A stretch of DNA of 64,000 bases from Mucilaginibacter rigui (GTDB taxonomy: Bacteria; Bacteroidota; Bacteroidia; Sphingobacteriales; Sphingobacteriaceae): assembly GCF_014773275.1 (NCBI RefSeq), contig NZ_JACWMW010000001.1:992001-1056000 (forward strand), read 5' to 3'. The notes under the pieces were generated by a model that saw nothing but the letters and a program-made list of their open reading frames with translations, ran no database searches and was not told where the DNA came from. Below, piece by piece: positions 35,658 through 45,822 of the stretch (position 1 is the first letter of the stretch; each line of letters starts with the position of its first letter). Both the position numbers and the translations under genes were made by a program.

Positions 35658-36803
35658 CTACAATACTATACGTTTACCTTCGGCAATAGATCGTTTGGCG
35701 GCATCCAATATTTGCATCACTATCATATTGTATTTTAATGACGACCTGTCGGTAATACCCTTAAGCCTGTTTTTGGTTACTAATTGCAGATAGCTTATCG
35801 GGTTATCATCGGGCGATAACAATGGTGATGCTACACGCATCACAGCGGGCGTTTTACCTATCCGTGCCAAAACATTGCTGTTATCCAGCGCGTGCATATA
35901 GCCTTCATCGCCAAACACTTCAAGGTCTTTTATAGAAAAAGGCCAGTTCCATGAAGCCTCAATGATACCGGTGGCGGTTGGGTATTCAACAATAATAGTA
36001 GCATCATCCTCAACCTTTGGGTAGGTTTGCAATTTAAAGTGGCGTGCAACAGCAGTAACCGCAATTGGTTTCTGGCCGTTCATTAGCCACGTCATCAGGT
36101 CGGCGCCATAGCAGCCAAAATCATTTAACGCACCGGCACCGTTTAAATCAGGATCAGTTAACCAATTGGTGAAATCTTTACTGCAACCAATTTCCTTTGG
36201 CCCTTCGTGCCCATCGTGTACAACCATTTTCCTGATCTGGCCTATGCTGTCTTTTGCTACAACATCATAAACATGCTGGTAGGATGGATACCAGGTAGTT
36301 TCGTAATTGGTAAGCAGTTTTATATAATATTTAAGCGCTAAAAACTCCATGCGGCTTGCCTGTGCAAGGGTGGCGGCAAGGGGTTTTTCAACCATTACCG
36401 AGATGCCCAGCGGTGCGCAAACCTCAACAATATCAATATGCTTAGCCACCGGGTTATATCCTAACACCACATCAGGTTTTTTGGCGGTCACCATTTTTTT
36501 CAGATCATCGAAGAAAATAGAATCGGGCAGGTTATACTGTAACTGGTACCTTTCCCTTAACTTTTTATCACCTTCGGCAATACCCACAATAATCACTTTA
36601 CCGTTACGATATTCGCTTAAAATATTATGTACATGATCATGCGCTAAACCGGCTATAGCCAGTTTTTGGGTGCTTAAAAGCACCGGTGGCGGTGGGGCTA
36701 TTGGCGGCGGTGTTTTAACGGCCGGGATAACCTGTGCCAAAGCAACTGATAAAAATGTGCCTGATACAACGATCAGGCACATGAATACTTTTGCGAATTT
36801 CAT
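35658..36803 (-). CDS. Exported Gfo/Idh/MocA-family oxidoreductase
   Basis: A 381-residue protein with a signal peptide (MKFAKVFMCLIVVSGTFLSV, then ALAQ) and a Pro-rich linker (PPPIAPPPPV) before a Rossmann domain, whose start KLAIAGLAHDHVH has a variant of the usual GxGxxG. The EKP motif is present in VMVEKPLAATL. Such NAD(P)-binding sugar-related oxidoreductases are common in Bacteroidetes saccharide loci, some exported and acting as glycoside hydrolases (GH109 type). The start at 36803 places the signal peptide first and is 13 bases after the GH92 stop. An upstream ATG at 36827 would overlap that gene. It is the last gene of the locus. Confidence 0.85.
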   Translation of the reverse strand: MKFAKVFMCLIVVSGTFLSVALAQVIPAVKTPPPIAPPPPVLLSTQKLAIAGLAHDHVHNILSEYRNGKVIIVGIAEGDKKLRERYQLQYNLPDSIFFDDLKKMVTAKKPDVVLGYNPVAKHIDIVEVCAPLGISVMVEKPLAATLAQASRMEFLALKYYIKLLTNYETTWYPSYQHVYDVVAKDSIGQIRKMVVHDGHEGPKEIGCSKDFTNWLTDPDLNGAGALNDFGCYGADLMTWLMNGQKPIAVTAVARHFKLQTYPKVEDDATIIVEYPTATGIIEASWNWPFSIKDLEVFGDEGYMHALDNSNVLARIGKTPAVMRVASPLLSPDDNPISYLQLVTKNRLKGITDRSSLKYNMIVMQILDAAKRSIAEGKRIVL

Positions 36804-36816
36804 GGTAGTGTTTATG

Positions 36817-39099
36817 TTATTTTTCATTTGATAATGAATAAGGCACATCTGCAGCCTTTGTACCACGCGCCTTATTTGGCACAGCCGACATGTTAAAGTT
36901 TAAAACACCGCCTTGCTGCAATGCTTTATGGCTTAACCAGTTGTTGGTGTATGGTTTACCATTAACGGTTAACGAGGTTACAAACCTGTTTGCTGCGCTG
37001 TTATTGGCAGCGTTTATGGTAACAGTTTTGCCGTTCTCAAGCGTAAGTGTTACTTTTTTGAATAAAGGCGCGCCCAAAACATACTGGTCTGTAGCGGGGG
37101 TTACCGGGTAAAAGCCCATTGCCGAAAATACATACCAGGCAGATGTTTGCCCGTTATCCTCATCACCGCAATAACCATCAGGTGCAGAGTGGTACATTTT
37201 GTTAATTACATCGCGCACGTGCAACTGGGTTTTCCAGGGCTCGCCGGCGTAATTATACAGGTATATCATGTGTTGTATTGGCTGGTTGCCATGTGCGTAT
37301 TGGCCCATACCTGCTATCTGCATCTCACGTATCTCGTGTATCACTTCGCCGTAGTAGCTATCATCAAAAACAGGGGGAAGCGAGAAAACAGAATCTAACT
37401 TGGCTGAGAATTTTTGCTTGCCACCCATCAGGTCAATAAGGCCCTGCACATCGTGGAAAACGCTCCAGGTATAGTGCCAGCTATTACCTTCGGTAAAGGC
37501 ATCGCCCCATTTAAAGGGATTGAACGGACTTTGGAATTTGCCGTCCTTATTTTTACCGCGCATTAACCCGGTTTGCGGGTCGAACAGGTTTTTATAGTAC
37601 ATGCTGCGTTTGCGATATATCTCCGTTTCGGATGCAGGGCGGTTTAGTGCCTTGCCCAATTTGTAAATGGTAAAATCGTCATAAGCGTACTCTAAAGTAC
37701 GGGCAGCATTTTCGTTTATCTTAACATCGTAAGGTACATAACCCAGCGAGTTGTAATAATCAACACCATCACGGCCGGTTGCTGCCGGGCCATCGTTATT
37801 GGCGCCATGCAGCAATGCCTGGTAAAGTGTTTGGATATCATAGCCCCGGCCGCCTTTCAGGTATGCATCGGCCACAACAGACGCCGAGTTGTTACCCACC
37901 ATTACATCGGCATAACCCGGGCTGCTCCATTCGGGCAACCACCCGCCTTCTTTGTAATCGTTAATAAGGCCCTGCTGCATCTCTTTATTGATAGAAGGGT
38001 ACACCAGGTTCAGGAATGGGTACAGCGCCCTGAAGGTGTCCCAAAAGCCAGTACCTGCAAACTTATAGCCGGGGAGTATCTGCCCGTTTTGCGCGCTCCA
38101 GTGAACCGGCTGGTTTTTGGCATCAAGCTCATACATTTTATTAGGGAAAAACAACATGCGGTAAAGGCATGAGTAGAATGTTTTTACCTGCTCAACCGAG
38201 CCTCCCTCAACAGCAAGTTTGCTTAACGTTTTGTTCCAAACAGCTTTTGCTTTTTGTTTGGTGATATCAAAGCTATCAGTACCAACCTCCCGGTTTAAGC
38301 TGATCTCAGCCTGTTCAATACTGATGAATGATGAGGCAACGCGCATATTTACCTTTTCGCCTTTGGAAGTTTTAAAGCCAATAACTGCCATGGCATGTTT
38401 GGCGTTTAGCTCAAGCCCGTCTTTAAGGGTACTATCGCTGTATACCTGCGCGGTGGTAATGGGTTTATCTACATAAATAACAAAGTAGTTTTTAAAGTTT
38501 TTTAGTGGGCCACGTGCGTACTTACTTGAGTATCCTACTATCTTTCTTTCACCAGGAATAACCTTAACGTATGATCCACGGTCAAAAGCGTCAATAACAA
38601 TATATGAGCTGTCGTTTTTGGGATAAGTGAACCTGAACTGCGCGCTACGCTCGGTAGGGGCAATTTCGGTGGTTACATCGTGGTCTGCAAGGTAAACACT
38701 GTAATAGTAAGGCTTCGCTATTTCGGCTTTATGCGAGAACCAGCTCGAGCGGCCGTTTTGAGATACTTTAAGTTTGCCGGTAACGGGCATAATGGCAAAC
38801 TGCCCGTAATCATTCATCCATGGGGATGGCTGGTGGGTTTGTTTAAAGCCGTTTATTTTATATGAGTCGTATGTGTATTGCCAGCCATCGCCCATTTTGC
38901 CGGTTTGCGGGGTCCAGAAGTTCATGCCCCATGGTACCGCTATGGCAGGGTAGGTGTTACCGTTGCTCAGGTCGTATTTTGATTGGGTACCCATCAGCGG
39001 GTTTATCCATTCAACAGGGTCGGTTACCTTGGTAACCTGCTGGGCAAATGCAGTAGCGGAGAAAAACAAGGCGCTTAAAAAAAGGATTCTTTTTTTCAT
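36817..39099 (-). CDS. GH92 family alpha-mannosidase
   Basis: A 760-residue exported enzyme with a signal peptide (MKKRILFLSALFFSATAFAQ). Recognisable GH92 blocks include DPVEWINPLMGTQSKYDLSNGNTYPAIAVPWG (near residues 27-58), GTGFWDTFRALYPF near 355, YALGKA-like helices, and the metal/catalytic signature GDEDNGQTSAWYVFSAMGFYPVTP near 665-690. GH92 enzymes are calcium-dependent exo-acting alpha-mannosidases (mostly 1,2). It follows SusD after a strong hairpin and directly precedes the Gfo/Idh gene. Together these suggest that the locus targets mannose-rich glycans such as N-glycans or yeast mannan; the linkage is not resolved. Confidence 0.92.
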   Translation of the reverse strand: MKKRILFLSALFFSATAFAQQVTKVTDPVEWINPLMGTQSKYDLSNGNTYPAIAVPWGMNFWTPQTGKMGDGWQYTYDSYKINGFKQTHQPSPWMNDYGQFAIMPVTGKLKVSQNGRSSWFSHKAEIAKPYYYSVYLADHDVTTEIAPTERSAQFRFTYPKNDSSYIVIDAFDRGSYVKVIPGERKIVGYSSKYARGPLKNFKNYFVIYVDKPITTAQVYSDSTLKDGLELNAKHAMAVIGFKTSKGEKVNMRVASSFISIEQAEISLNREVGTDSFDITKQKAKAVWNKTLSKLAVEGGSVEQVKTFYSCLYRMLFFPNKMYELDAKNQPVHWSAQNGQILPGYKFAGTGFWDTFRALYPFLNLVYPSINKEMQQGLINDYKEGGWLPEWSSPGYADVMVGNNSASVVADAYLKGGRGYDIQTLYQALLHGANNDGPAATGRDGVDYYNSLGYVPYDVKINENAARTLEYAYDDFTIYKLGKALNRPASETEIYRKRSMYYKNLFDPQTGLMRGKNKDGKFQSPFNPFKWGDAFTEGNSWHYTWSVFHDVQGLIDLMGGKQKFSAKLDSVFSLPPVFDDSYYGEVIHEIREMQIAGMGQYAHGNQPIQHMIYLYNYAGEPWKTQLHVRDVINKMYHSAPDGYCGDEDNGQTSAWYVFSAMGFYPVTPATDQYVLGAPLFKKVTLTLENGKTVTINAANNSAANRFVTSLTVNGKPYTNNWLSHKALQQGGVLNFNMSAVPNKARGTKAADVPYSLSNEK

Positions 39100-39137
39100 G
39101 TATTGAGTTAATAGCTTAATAGAAGTAATCGGCCGTA

Positions 39138-39175
39138 AATATAAAAGACTGGCAGCTATGCCAGTCTTTTATATT
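39138..39175 (-). terminator. Long hairpin between susD and the GH92 gene
   Basis: AATATAAAAGACTGGC (39138-39153) and GCCAGTCTTTTATATT (39160-39175) form a perfect 16-base stem around AGCTAT. It lies about 95 bases after the susD stop and 38 bases before the GH92 start. It may end most susCD transcripts while some read through to GH92. Confidence 0.75.
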
Positions 39176-39270
39176 GTAAAAATTTAGTTCTAACCCTGGT
39201 TTTCCATTCAGTTTGTGGTAGTAGTTGAGCAGATATTTACATACTACTCAACTAAACTTATACTGTTTAA

Positions 39271-40782
39271 TTAAAAACCGGGGTTGTTTGGTAACAACAT
39301 TGGGTTAACATCGGTTTCTTGTTTTGGTAATGGGAAAAGCAGCTGTTTTTCGGTGAATGTAGCCCCAAAAACAGTTTTATGCCCTACAAAATTGTCCCAG
39401 TTACCGGTAACGTCGTTGTGTACCTTGCGTGTGCGTATCATATCAAACCACATTTTGTTTTCAAAACAAAGCTCAAAATAGCGTTGCAGCCATACTTCTT
39501 TCTCAAATGCATCCTGCGATAGTGCACCAAGGGGGGCCAGGTTAGCCCTCGCACGTATTTGCCTAACATACTCAACTGCATCAGAGTTTGGCGAGCCTTC
39601 AGCCCTGTTTGATGCTTCAGCATACATCAGCATTACATCAGCTAAACGGTAAATGGTGTAGTTTAAGTCAGATTTTTTAGTGTTCTTAACCGCGTTTACA
39701 TCAAACCATTTATAGATGTAATGATTTTTAAACGTAACCGTTTCAGTTGGCGTTTTAAAATTTGCATAACTTGTATAAAAGAATTGTTTCTCGGCAACGC
39801 GTTTATCACCAGCCGGAAACGAAGCTATAAACTGGTCTGTTGGGTAAACAGATCCGTACTCGTCAGAATAAGAGGATATACCGGAATAGTTTGGAATAGT
39901 AAGTGGTGTAAGCGGGTTTGATACCGGGACAGCTGCAGCAAACTGCACCTGGAAAATAAATTCCTTGCTGTTTTTATTTGCCGGAACTATCATATCCGTA
40001 TACTCCGGGAACAGGCTGTATCCTCCATTTTTTATTACATCAAGCGAGCGTTTGGCCGACTCGGCGTAATATTGGTTACCGCCATTGATAGCTGCACCGG
40101 CATAAGTTAAATATACATCGGCCAGTATTGATTTTACTGCGCCCATAGATACTTTACCTGTAGCATCTTTCCATGGCAGGGTTGATTTTTCGGCCTCAAG
40201 CAAATCAGGTATAATGATCTCGTCATAAATTTGTTTTGCCGGCACACGTGGAATCTGTAAATTCAGATCTTTTGGCGGTTCGGTTACTTTTGGCACCGCG
40301 CCGTACATACGTACCAGGTAAAAATAGTATAAAGCACGTAAGGTACGCGCTTCGGCTACCATATTAGTTTTATCAACATCACTCAAACCGGGAGCATTAA
40401 TAGTTGGTATTTTTTGTATAGCCAGGTTTGTTGCACCAACACCTAAGTACATTTGCTGCCACCAGGTATCAAAATAAAAAGAAGTGTTGTTATAGATAAG
40501 GGTTTGAAAATTCACAAATCCTGTTTGGCCGAGATCGCTGTTTGCCTTACCTGTCATAAACTCCATCAAATTCCAGGTGTTACCGCCATACGAAGAGGGC
40601 TGACCGGTTAATAACCCCTGTAGATTTTGATAGGAGCCATTAGCTAACGCCCTTGCTACTTTAGCGCTTGATAAGTTGGCATCGGGCGTTAAAAAGCCTG
40701 CCGGTTTTTCTTCCAGGAATTTTTTGCAGGAGCATGTAAGTAATAAACACGCCGCTATTAGTATATTTTTTAATGTTTTCAT
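39271..40782 (-). CDS. SusD/RagB-family nutrient-binding lipoprotein
   Basis: A 503-residue outer-membrane lipoprotein. A lipobox at CLLLTCSC gives the lipidated Cys near residue 17-19, followed by KKFLEEKPAG, the classic SusD start. The TPR-like helical core is marked by TLRALYYFYLVRMYGAVPKV, AKQIYDEIIIPDLLEAE and RLADVMLMYAEASNRAEG. It works as a lid on the SusC channel in glycan import. It lies 76 bases downstream of the SusC gene. Ligand specificity is not readable but mannose-type glycans are likely given GH92. Confidence 0.95.
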   Translation of the reverse strand: MKTLKNILIAACLLLTCSCKKFLEEKPAGFLTPDANLSSAKVARALANGSYQNLQGLLTGQPSSYGGNTWNLMEFMTGKANSDLGQTGFVNFQTLIYNNTSFYFDTWWQQMYLGVGATNLAIQKIPTINAPGLSDVDKTNMVAEARTLRALYYFYLVRMYGAVPKVTEPPKDLNLQIPRVPAKQIYDEIIIPDLLEAEKSTLPWKDATGKVSMGAVKSILADVYLTYAGAAINGGNQYYAESAKRSLDVIKNGGYSLFPEYTDMIVPANKNSKEFIFQVQFAAAVPVSNPLTPLTIPNYSGISSYSDEYGSVYPTDQFIASFPAGDKRVAEKQFFYTSYANFKTPTETVTFKNHYIYKWFDVNAVKNTKKSDLNYTIYRLADVMLMYAEASNRAEGSPNSDAVEYVRQIRARANLAPLGALSQDAFEKEVWLQRYFELCFENKMWFDMIRTRKVHNDVTGNWDNFVGHKTVFGATFTEKQLLFPLPKQETDVNPMLLPNNPGF

Positions 40783-40858
40783 TTTAATACGATTTTAAAT
40801 GATCATGGTTAAATCCTTCAGTACTGTTTTACTATGTGTTTTAATCATATTACAAGGT

Positions 40859-43800
40859 TTAAAACCCTACCTGCACACCAAGGTTCCATATACGTGGGCG
40901 AGGGTTAGCAAAAAAGTCGACGTTTTGTGAAAGTGCCGAGTTGTTTCCGTAAGTCTGATTAAATGTATCCACCTCTGGATCGTAGCCGGTATACTTTGTG
41001 ATCACAAACAGGTTTTGCACGCTTGAGTAAACACGTAAACGGGTCATGCCTAATTTTTTAAGGCTTGATGCAGGGAAGTTATAACCTAAAACAAAGTTTT
41101 GACCGCGGATGAATGAGCCATCTTCAACCCACCAGGTATCAAAGTGCGAATCTTGCGCGTATTTATAATTACGCACCTGCGATATCATTGTATTTTGATT
41201 ATTAGGGGTCCAGCCATTCAATACAGTAGCTAAGCTGTTTGATATGGTTTGCCTGTCTTCTGCCGAATGTTTAAAGTTAGCAGCAGTGTTTACGCCTTGT
41301 ACAAAACGAATATCAAATGAAAAATCCCAGTTTTTGTATTGAAGGGTACTGTTGATATTACCAGTCCATTTAGGGTTAGATTGGCCAATGATACTGTAAT
41401 AGTTGCTGCCATCAGGGTTGTAAATGTATTTACGGTCTCCTGATTTTAAACCATGTTTAGCGGCTTCAGCAATTTCCTCAGGCGAATCGCCGTAAGTACC
41501 AACCCTTGTCATACCATAAAATGACCCTATTGGCTCGCCAACCCGTATTACATAGTTTTGCCCTAAAAAGTTTGGACCCGGGAAAATATCGGCATTGCCA
41601 TCATTCAACTTGGTTACCTCGTTTTTATTAGCTGCAAATAAGAAGCTTGTTGACCACGAAAAATTATCTGATTTAATATTTTGTGTGGTTAAGCTAAGTT
41701 CGATACCGGTGTTTCTCATAGAGCCAACATTTTTATAAACGTTAGCAGTAGTGAAACCGGCTGTCCATGGAATTGGGGTTTGCAGTAAAATGTCGCTGGT
41801 GTTTTTAACGTAAAAATCAGCAGTGAAATTAACCCTGTCGTTAAATAAACCTAATTCTAAACCGGCGTCAAACATTTTAGTCCTTTCCCATTTTAAATCA
41901 GGGTTGCCAAGGTAACCAGGTAACAATGTTATTGCCGCTGCACCATCAAGAACAGTTTGACTTGTTGACAACTGGGCGAGCGACTTATAGTTACCAATTT
42001 CCTGGTTACCGGTAATACCAAAACTGGTTCTCACCTTTAAGTTTGATATTGTTTTGCTGTCTTTTAGGAAATCTTCCTGAGATACACGCCATGCTACCCC
42101 GGCTGATGGGAAGAAAGAGTATTTGTTTTTTTTGCTAAACCTTGACGAACCATCGTAACGGCCTGTTGCAGTAAATAAGTATTTATCATCAATATTATAG
42201 CTAATACGGCCGTAATAAGAGTTTAATGCGCCCGGCTGATAACCGCCTGGTGCGTTAGGCTGGTTGTCTGATTCTGAAGCGCTTTTAACAGAACCTGCAC
42301 CTAAATTATTGAACTGGAAATAGTCGTCAACAAAGTTTTGTGTTTCTGCACGTACACGTTCGTATACGTCTTTACTGAACGATATACCTAACAACGCGGT
42401 TAACTTTTGGCGGTCGTTGATCTTTTTATTCCAGGTTAAGTAGTTTTCACTTTGCCAGTAATAGTTTGTGTTTGAATTGATATTGGCCACTCCGCCCTGG
42501 TCGGCAGATAAATGCTGCAAGGCAAGCGACGAGTAGAAGTTATTCTTTTGGCTTCGCAGATCATAACCCAGATCCGTTTTAAACTCCAGTTCGTTCGAGA
42601 TCTTAAATAACATATAAACGTTACCTACTACCTGTTGAGTGTTGTTAATGGTATAACGCTCGTTGGCAATCTGGATAGGGTTTGGCGCCCCTTCAAGGCC
42701 TGCAATGTCAAAGTTTCCTGCCCAGTTTCCATCAGGGTATTTAATGGGAACGACAGGGACTTCTTCAGTTACTGCACGCGGTACGTTCAGGCTACCGTTG
42801 CCATCTGTTACCAAACGTTGCGTGCTGGCTATCGCATTAATGCTACCACCTATTTTTAACCAATCCTTAACATCGTTATCCATTGTCATTTTAATGGAGT
42901 AACGCTTAAAGTTTGATGTTGGGGTTAAGCCATTTTGGTTTAAATAACCTAGTGATAAACTGTAAACAGATTTTTCGCTACCACCCTGAATTATTAATTG
43001 GTGGCTTTGTGAGAATGCCGGCTTATAGGTTTCTTTTTCCCAATTGGTATCATAGATAGGCTTGTTATTAGCATCAAACAATAAAGGGAAATTGGTGTGG
43101 TTTAATTCTTTTGCCGGGGTTTGTACCGTTCCTGTTGGGTCAAACTTTGCGCCGTTAGCAAACGATTGGTTATAGATATCAACAAATTGCTGTGCATTAA
43201 GCGTTGGCACGTGCCTGTATAGGTCGCTAATATTGGCATTTGCTTCATAGCTAATTGTAGCAGGGCCTCTTTTACCGCGTTTGGTGGTTACCATAATAAC
43301 CCCGTTTGCACCACGTACACCATAAATGGCTGTTGATGAGGCATCTTTTAACACTTCAATTGAAGCCACATCGCTAGGGTTGATAGAGTTGGGGTCAACA
43401 CCAACAACGCCGTCAACCACATAAAGCGGATCGAGGTTTGAGTTGATAGAACCAATACCCCTGATACGAACCTTTGCTGCTGCACCGGGTGCATTACTGT
43501 TAACGCTTACATCAACACCGGCAACCTTGCCTTGTAATGCCTGCGATAAATTGGGTACAGGCTTATCCATCAACTGCTCGGCCTTAACCGTAGTTACAGC
43601 CCCGGTAAGGTCAGATTTTTTTGCCGTACCGTAACCAATTACCACAACCTCATTCAAATCTTTCGACTGCTCGGTCATTACCACATCAATGTTTTGGCGG
43701 TTGCTTATAGCTACTTCCTGACTGTTATAACCAATAAAGCTAAATACCAGTGTGCCGTTACCATCGGGTACGTTTAACTTGTACTTACCGTTAGCATCGG

Positions 43801-44272
43801 TACTGGTACCTGTAGTAGTGCCCTTTAGTTTTACGTTTACGCCGGGCAGCGGGCCTTTGGCATCGGTTACTGTACCTGTTATGTCTATTGCTTTAAATTC
43901 AGGGGTGTTATCAGTGTCCTTCTTTTTTACTACAATGGTTTCCTGGAAAATTTTGTAGGTGAGGGGCTGATCCTTAAAAGCCTCATCAAGCGCCCGGGTT
44001 ACCGAAACCGAAGCAACATCGATGTTAATACCACGAACCTTTGAAACATCATTTTTATCATACATAAAATGATAGCCTGTTTGTTTCTCTATCAGGCGCA
44101 GAACTTTCTCGACAGAGACGTTCTTTTGGCGCAAGGACACAGTCTGGCTGAATGTCTTTGCGCTCACATTGGTAAGGGCTGCAATTATTAAAATAGCAGT
44201 GAATTTCATAACCAATATTATTTTGGATAGTTTAGACCATGCCAACGGCACAGCCTTAGAATTAAAATTCAT
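40859..44272 (-). CDS. SusC/RagA TonB-dependent transporter with STN domain
   Basis: A 1137-residue outer-membrane transporter. After a signal segment (ending near NVSAKT, residue 40) comes a secretin/TonB short N-terminal (STN) domain near 46-115, a CarboxypepD_reg domain near 130-205, then LNEVVVIGYGTAKKSDLTGA and a plug domain near 215-335 (with VRIRGIGSINSN and PLYVVDGV). The rest is a beta barrel. The STN domain marks it as a transducer that signals to FecR, matching the anti-sigma/sigma genes just upstream. Its 5' side has a 266-base gap after FecR, holding a hairpin but no gene. It exports signal only upon ligand uptake; this is family knowledge. Confidence 0.96.
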   Translation of the reverse strand: MNFNSKAVPLAWSKLSKIILVMKFTAILIIAALTNVSAKTFSQTVSLRQKNVSVEKVLRLIEKQTGYHFMYDKNDVSKVRGINIDVASVSVTRALDEAFKDQPLTYKIFQETIVVKKKDTDNTPEFKAIDITGTVTDAKGPLPGVNVKLKGTTTGTSTDANGKYKLNVPDGNGTLVFSFIGYNSQEVAISNRQNIDVVMTEQSKDLNEVVVIGYGTAKKSDLTGAVTTVKAEQLMDKPVPNLSQALQGKVAGVDVSVNSNAPGAAAKVRIRGIGSINSNLDPLYVVDGVVGVDPNSINPSDVASIEVLKDASSTAIYGVRGANGVIMVTTKRGKRGPATISYEANANISDLYRHVPTLNAQQFVDIYNQSFANGAKFDPTGTVQTPAKELNHTNFPLLFDANNKPIYDTNWEKETYKPAFSQSHQLIIQGGSEKSVYSLSLGYLNQNGLTPTSNFKRYSIKMTMDNDVKDWLKIGGSINAIASTQRLVTDGNGSLNVPRAVTEEVPVVPIKYPDGNWAGNFDIAGLEGAPNPIQIANERYTINNTQQVVGNVYMLFKISNELEFKTDLGYDLRSQKNNFYSSLALQHLSADQGGVANINSNTNYYWQSENYLTWNKKINDRQKLTALLGISFSKDVYERVRAETQNFVDDYFQFNNLGAGSVKSASESDNQPNAPGGYQPGALNSYYGRISYNIDDKYLFTATGRYDGSSRFSKKNKYSFFPSAGVAWRVSQEDFLKDSKTISNLKVRTSFGITGNQEIGNYKSLAQLSTSQTVLDGAAAITLLPGYLGNPDLKWERTKMFDAGLELGLFNDRVNFTADFYVKNTSDILLQTPIPWTAGFTTANVYKNVGSMRNTGIELSLTTQNIKSDNFSWSTSFLFAANKNEVTKLNDGNADIFPGPNFLGQNYVIRVGEPIGSFYGMTRVGTYGDSPEEIAEAAKHGLKSGDRKYIYNPDGSNYYSIIGQSNPKWTGNINSTLQYKNWDFSFDIRFVQGVNTAANFKHSAEDRQTISNSLATVLNGWTPNNQNTMISQVRNYKYAQDSHFDTWWVEDGSFIRGQNFVLGYNFPASSLKKLGMTRLRVYSSVQNLFVITKYTGYDPEVDTFNQTYGNNSALSQNVDFFANPRPRIWNLGVQVGF

Positions 44273-44346
44273 AAGTTTGTTGTGTTTGGGTTAAACATTA
44301 AGTTTCAATTCGTCAATTGCAATGATTATGGGGCCCAGGCATTTAG

Positions 44347-44375
44347 CCGGGAAAGTGGGTCGAAACACTTCCCGG
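44347..44375. other. Hairpin in the leader between fecR and the SusC gene
   Basis: CCGGGAAAGTG and CACTTCCCGG form a stem with one bulged base, followed by T8 on the plus strand. It lies in the 266-base gap 44273-44538, 75 bases before the SusC start on the minus strand. On plus it looks like a terminator, but no plus-strand gene precedes it. The gap is otherwise empty. Confidence 0.4.
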
Positions 44376-44538
44376 TTTTTTTTATATGCTTTTTATACCA
44401 TGATGCAAAGCAAAAGGTATAAGCTGGCCACCGGCTGAGATTAACTTGAGGGGTGTATTTCTTTCATCATAAGTGGTTTTTTGTGAGGTGAATAATTGAT
44501 GTATTTGAGTGTTGTTTTTTTGCGTTTTTATATTGTAT

Positions 44539-45732
44539 TTAATATACAATGATGTCCTTTCCTTCAATTTTAAGGTCGACACCTGCATACTTTAACATGT
44601 TCAGTAATTCTGATGCTTTTACATTGCGCGATATGTGGCCGTTAAACTCCCTTGCCGGTACACCTTTTTTGTAGGTGATGTCAACATCATACCAGCGTGC
44701 TGCCTGGCGTAGTATCACATCTATACCCGCATCTTTAAACTGAAATATTCCATTTTTCCAGGCGGTTTCGTCATCCACATCCACGTCGTTTATCACTTTG
44801 TTTTGGCCTGTTTTGTTTATTTGTGCCTGCTGGCCCGGTTTCAACCTTGCGCTGAAGCCCCCGCTGGTTATATTAACGGAACCCTCAAGCAGGGTGGTTT
44901 TCATAACAGCTTCATCATCATAAGCCATTACGTTAAAGTGTGTGCCTAAAACTTCGATATCCGCATGGTTGGTTTTTACCCTGAAAGGCATAGCCTTATT
45001 CTTGGCGACTTCAAAATAAGCCTCGCCGGTAATTTCTACCTGCCTTGTTGTACCTGTAAAATATGTTGGGAAGCGTAATGATGATGCAGAGTTAAGCCAA
45101 ACGTTTGTGCCATCGGGCAGAATAACCTGGTATTGCCCACCACGCGGGGTGCTTATAACATTTATTTCGGGAGCTGCTTTTGTATTTGCTGTACCGGCTG
45201 CGTTGTAAAGTAACTGCCCGTCGGCTGTTTTTTTAATAAGGGTTGAGCCCTGTTGCGCCAGCATGCCGTTTTGTGCATTATCAAGAATTATAGTTTTGCC
45301 ATTGGCCAGGGTAAGTATGGCTTTATTGCCGCCCGGCAGGGCATCATGTAAGGGGCGCTTTACTTTTACAAGCGTTGTTTGTTGTTGTTTGCGCGGGTGA
45401 TGTTTGATGTAAATACCAAAACCTACAAACAAAAGTATCATGGCAGCGGTAGATATTTTTGCCCATAAAAATATATTATTACGAGGTTTTGCATTATTGC
45501 CGGATGCGTCAGCACCTAAAATTTTGCTGAGCATTGCGTTTGTTTGATCAGCGTTGAACAGTGTGGCGTTGGGCTTAATATCCTCCCAGGCCTGGCGTAT
45601 CAATAAAGAAAGTTCTTCATCGGCCGCACCATCGTTTATAATAGTAAGCAGCTCGTCGCGCTCCTGCGCAGTGGCCGTTTTACTATAATAGCGATCAAAA
45701 AGGTATCTTAACCTTAGCCTGGATGTATTCAT
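44539..45732 (-). CDS. FecR-type anti-sigma factor
   Basis: A 397-residue single-pass membrane regulator. The N-terminal cytoplasmic part (residues 1-85) is the sigma-binding region. One membrane helix lies near 90-108, followed by KHHPRKQQ and a periplasmic FecR domain whose core is marked by SLRFPTYFTGTTRQVEITGEAYFEVAKN and VLGTHFNVMAYDDE. The C-terminal domain (DUF4974-like) includes IFQFKDAGIDVILRQAARWYDVDI. It should transmit the transporter's signal to the ECF sigma encoded 90 bases upstream. It belongs to the saccharide locus by position. Confidence 0.95.
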   Translation of the reverse strand: MNTSRLRLRYLFDRYYSKTATAQERDELLTIINDGAADEELSLLIRQAWEDIKPNATLFNADQTNAMLSKILGADASGNNAKPRNNIFLWAKISTAAMILLFVGFGIYIKHHPRKQQQTTLVKVKRPLHDALPGGNKAILTLANGKTIILDNAQNGMLAQQGSTLIKKTADGQLLYNAAGTANTKAAPEINVISTPRGGQYQVILPDGTNVWLNSASSLRFPTYFTGTTRQVEITGEAYFEVAKNKAMPFRVKTNHADIEVLGTHFNVMAYDDEAVMKTTLLEGSVNITSGGFSARLKPGQQAQINKTGQNKVINDVDVDDETAWKNGIFQFKDAGIDVILRQAARWYDVDITYKKGVPAREFNGHISRNVKASELLNMLKYAGVDLKIEGKDIIVY

Positions 45733-45822
45733 TAAATGTTGTTCAATAATTGGTAGTTGTACAAAAGCCGGGGGGCTTTTTATTACATGACACCAAAAGC
45801 AACAAAAAAGGGGGTATGGCTT

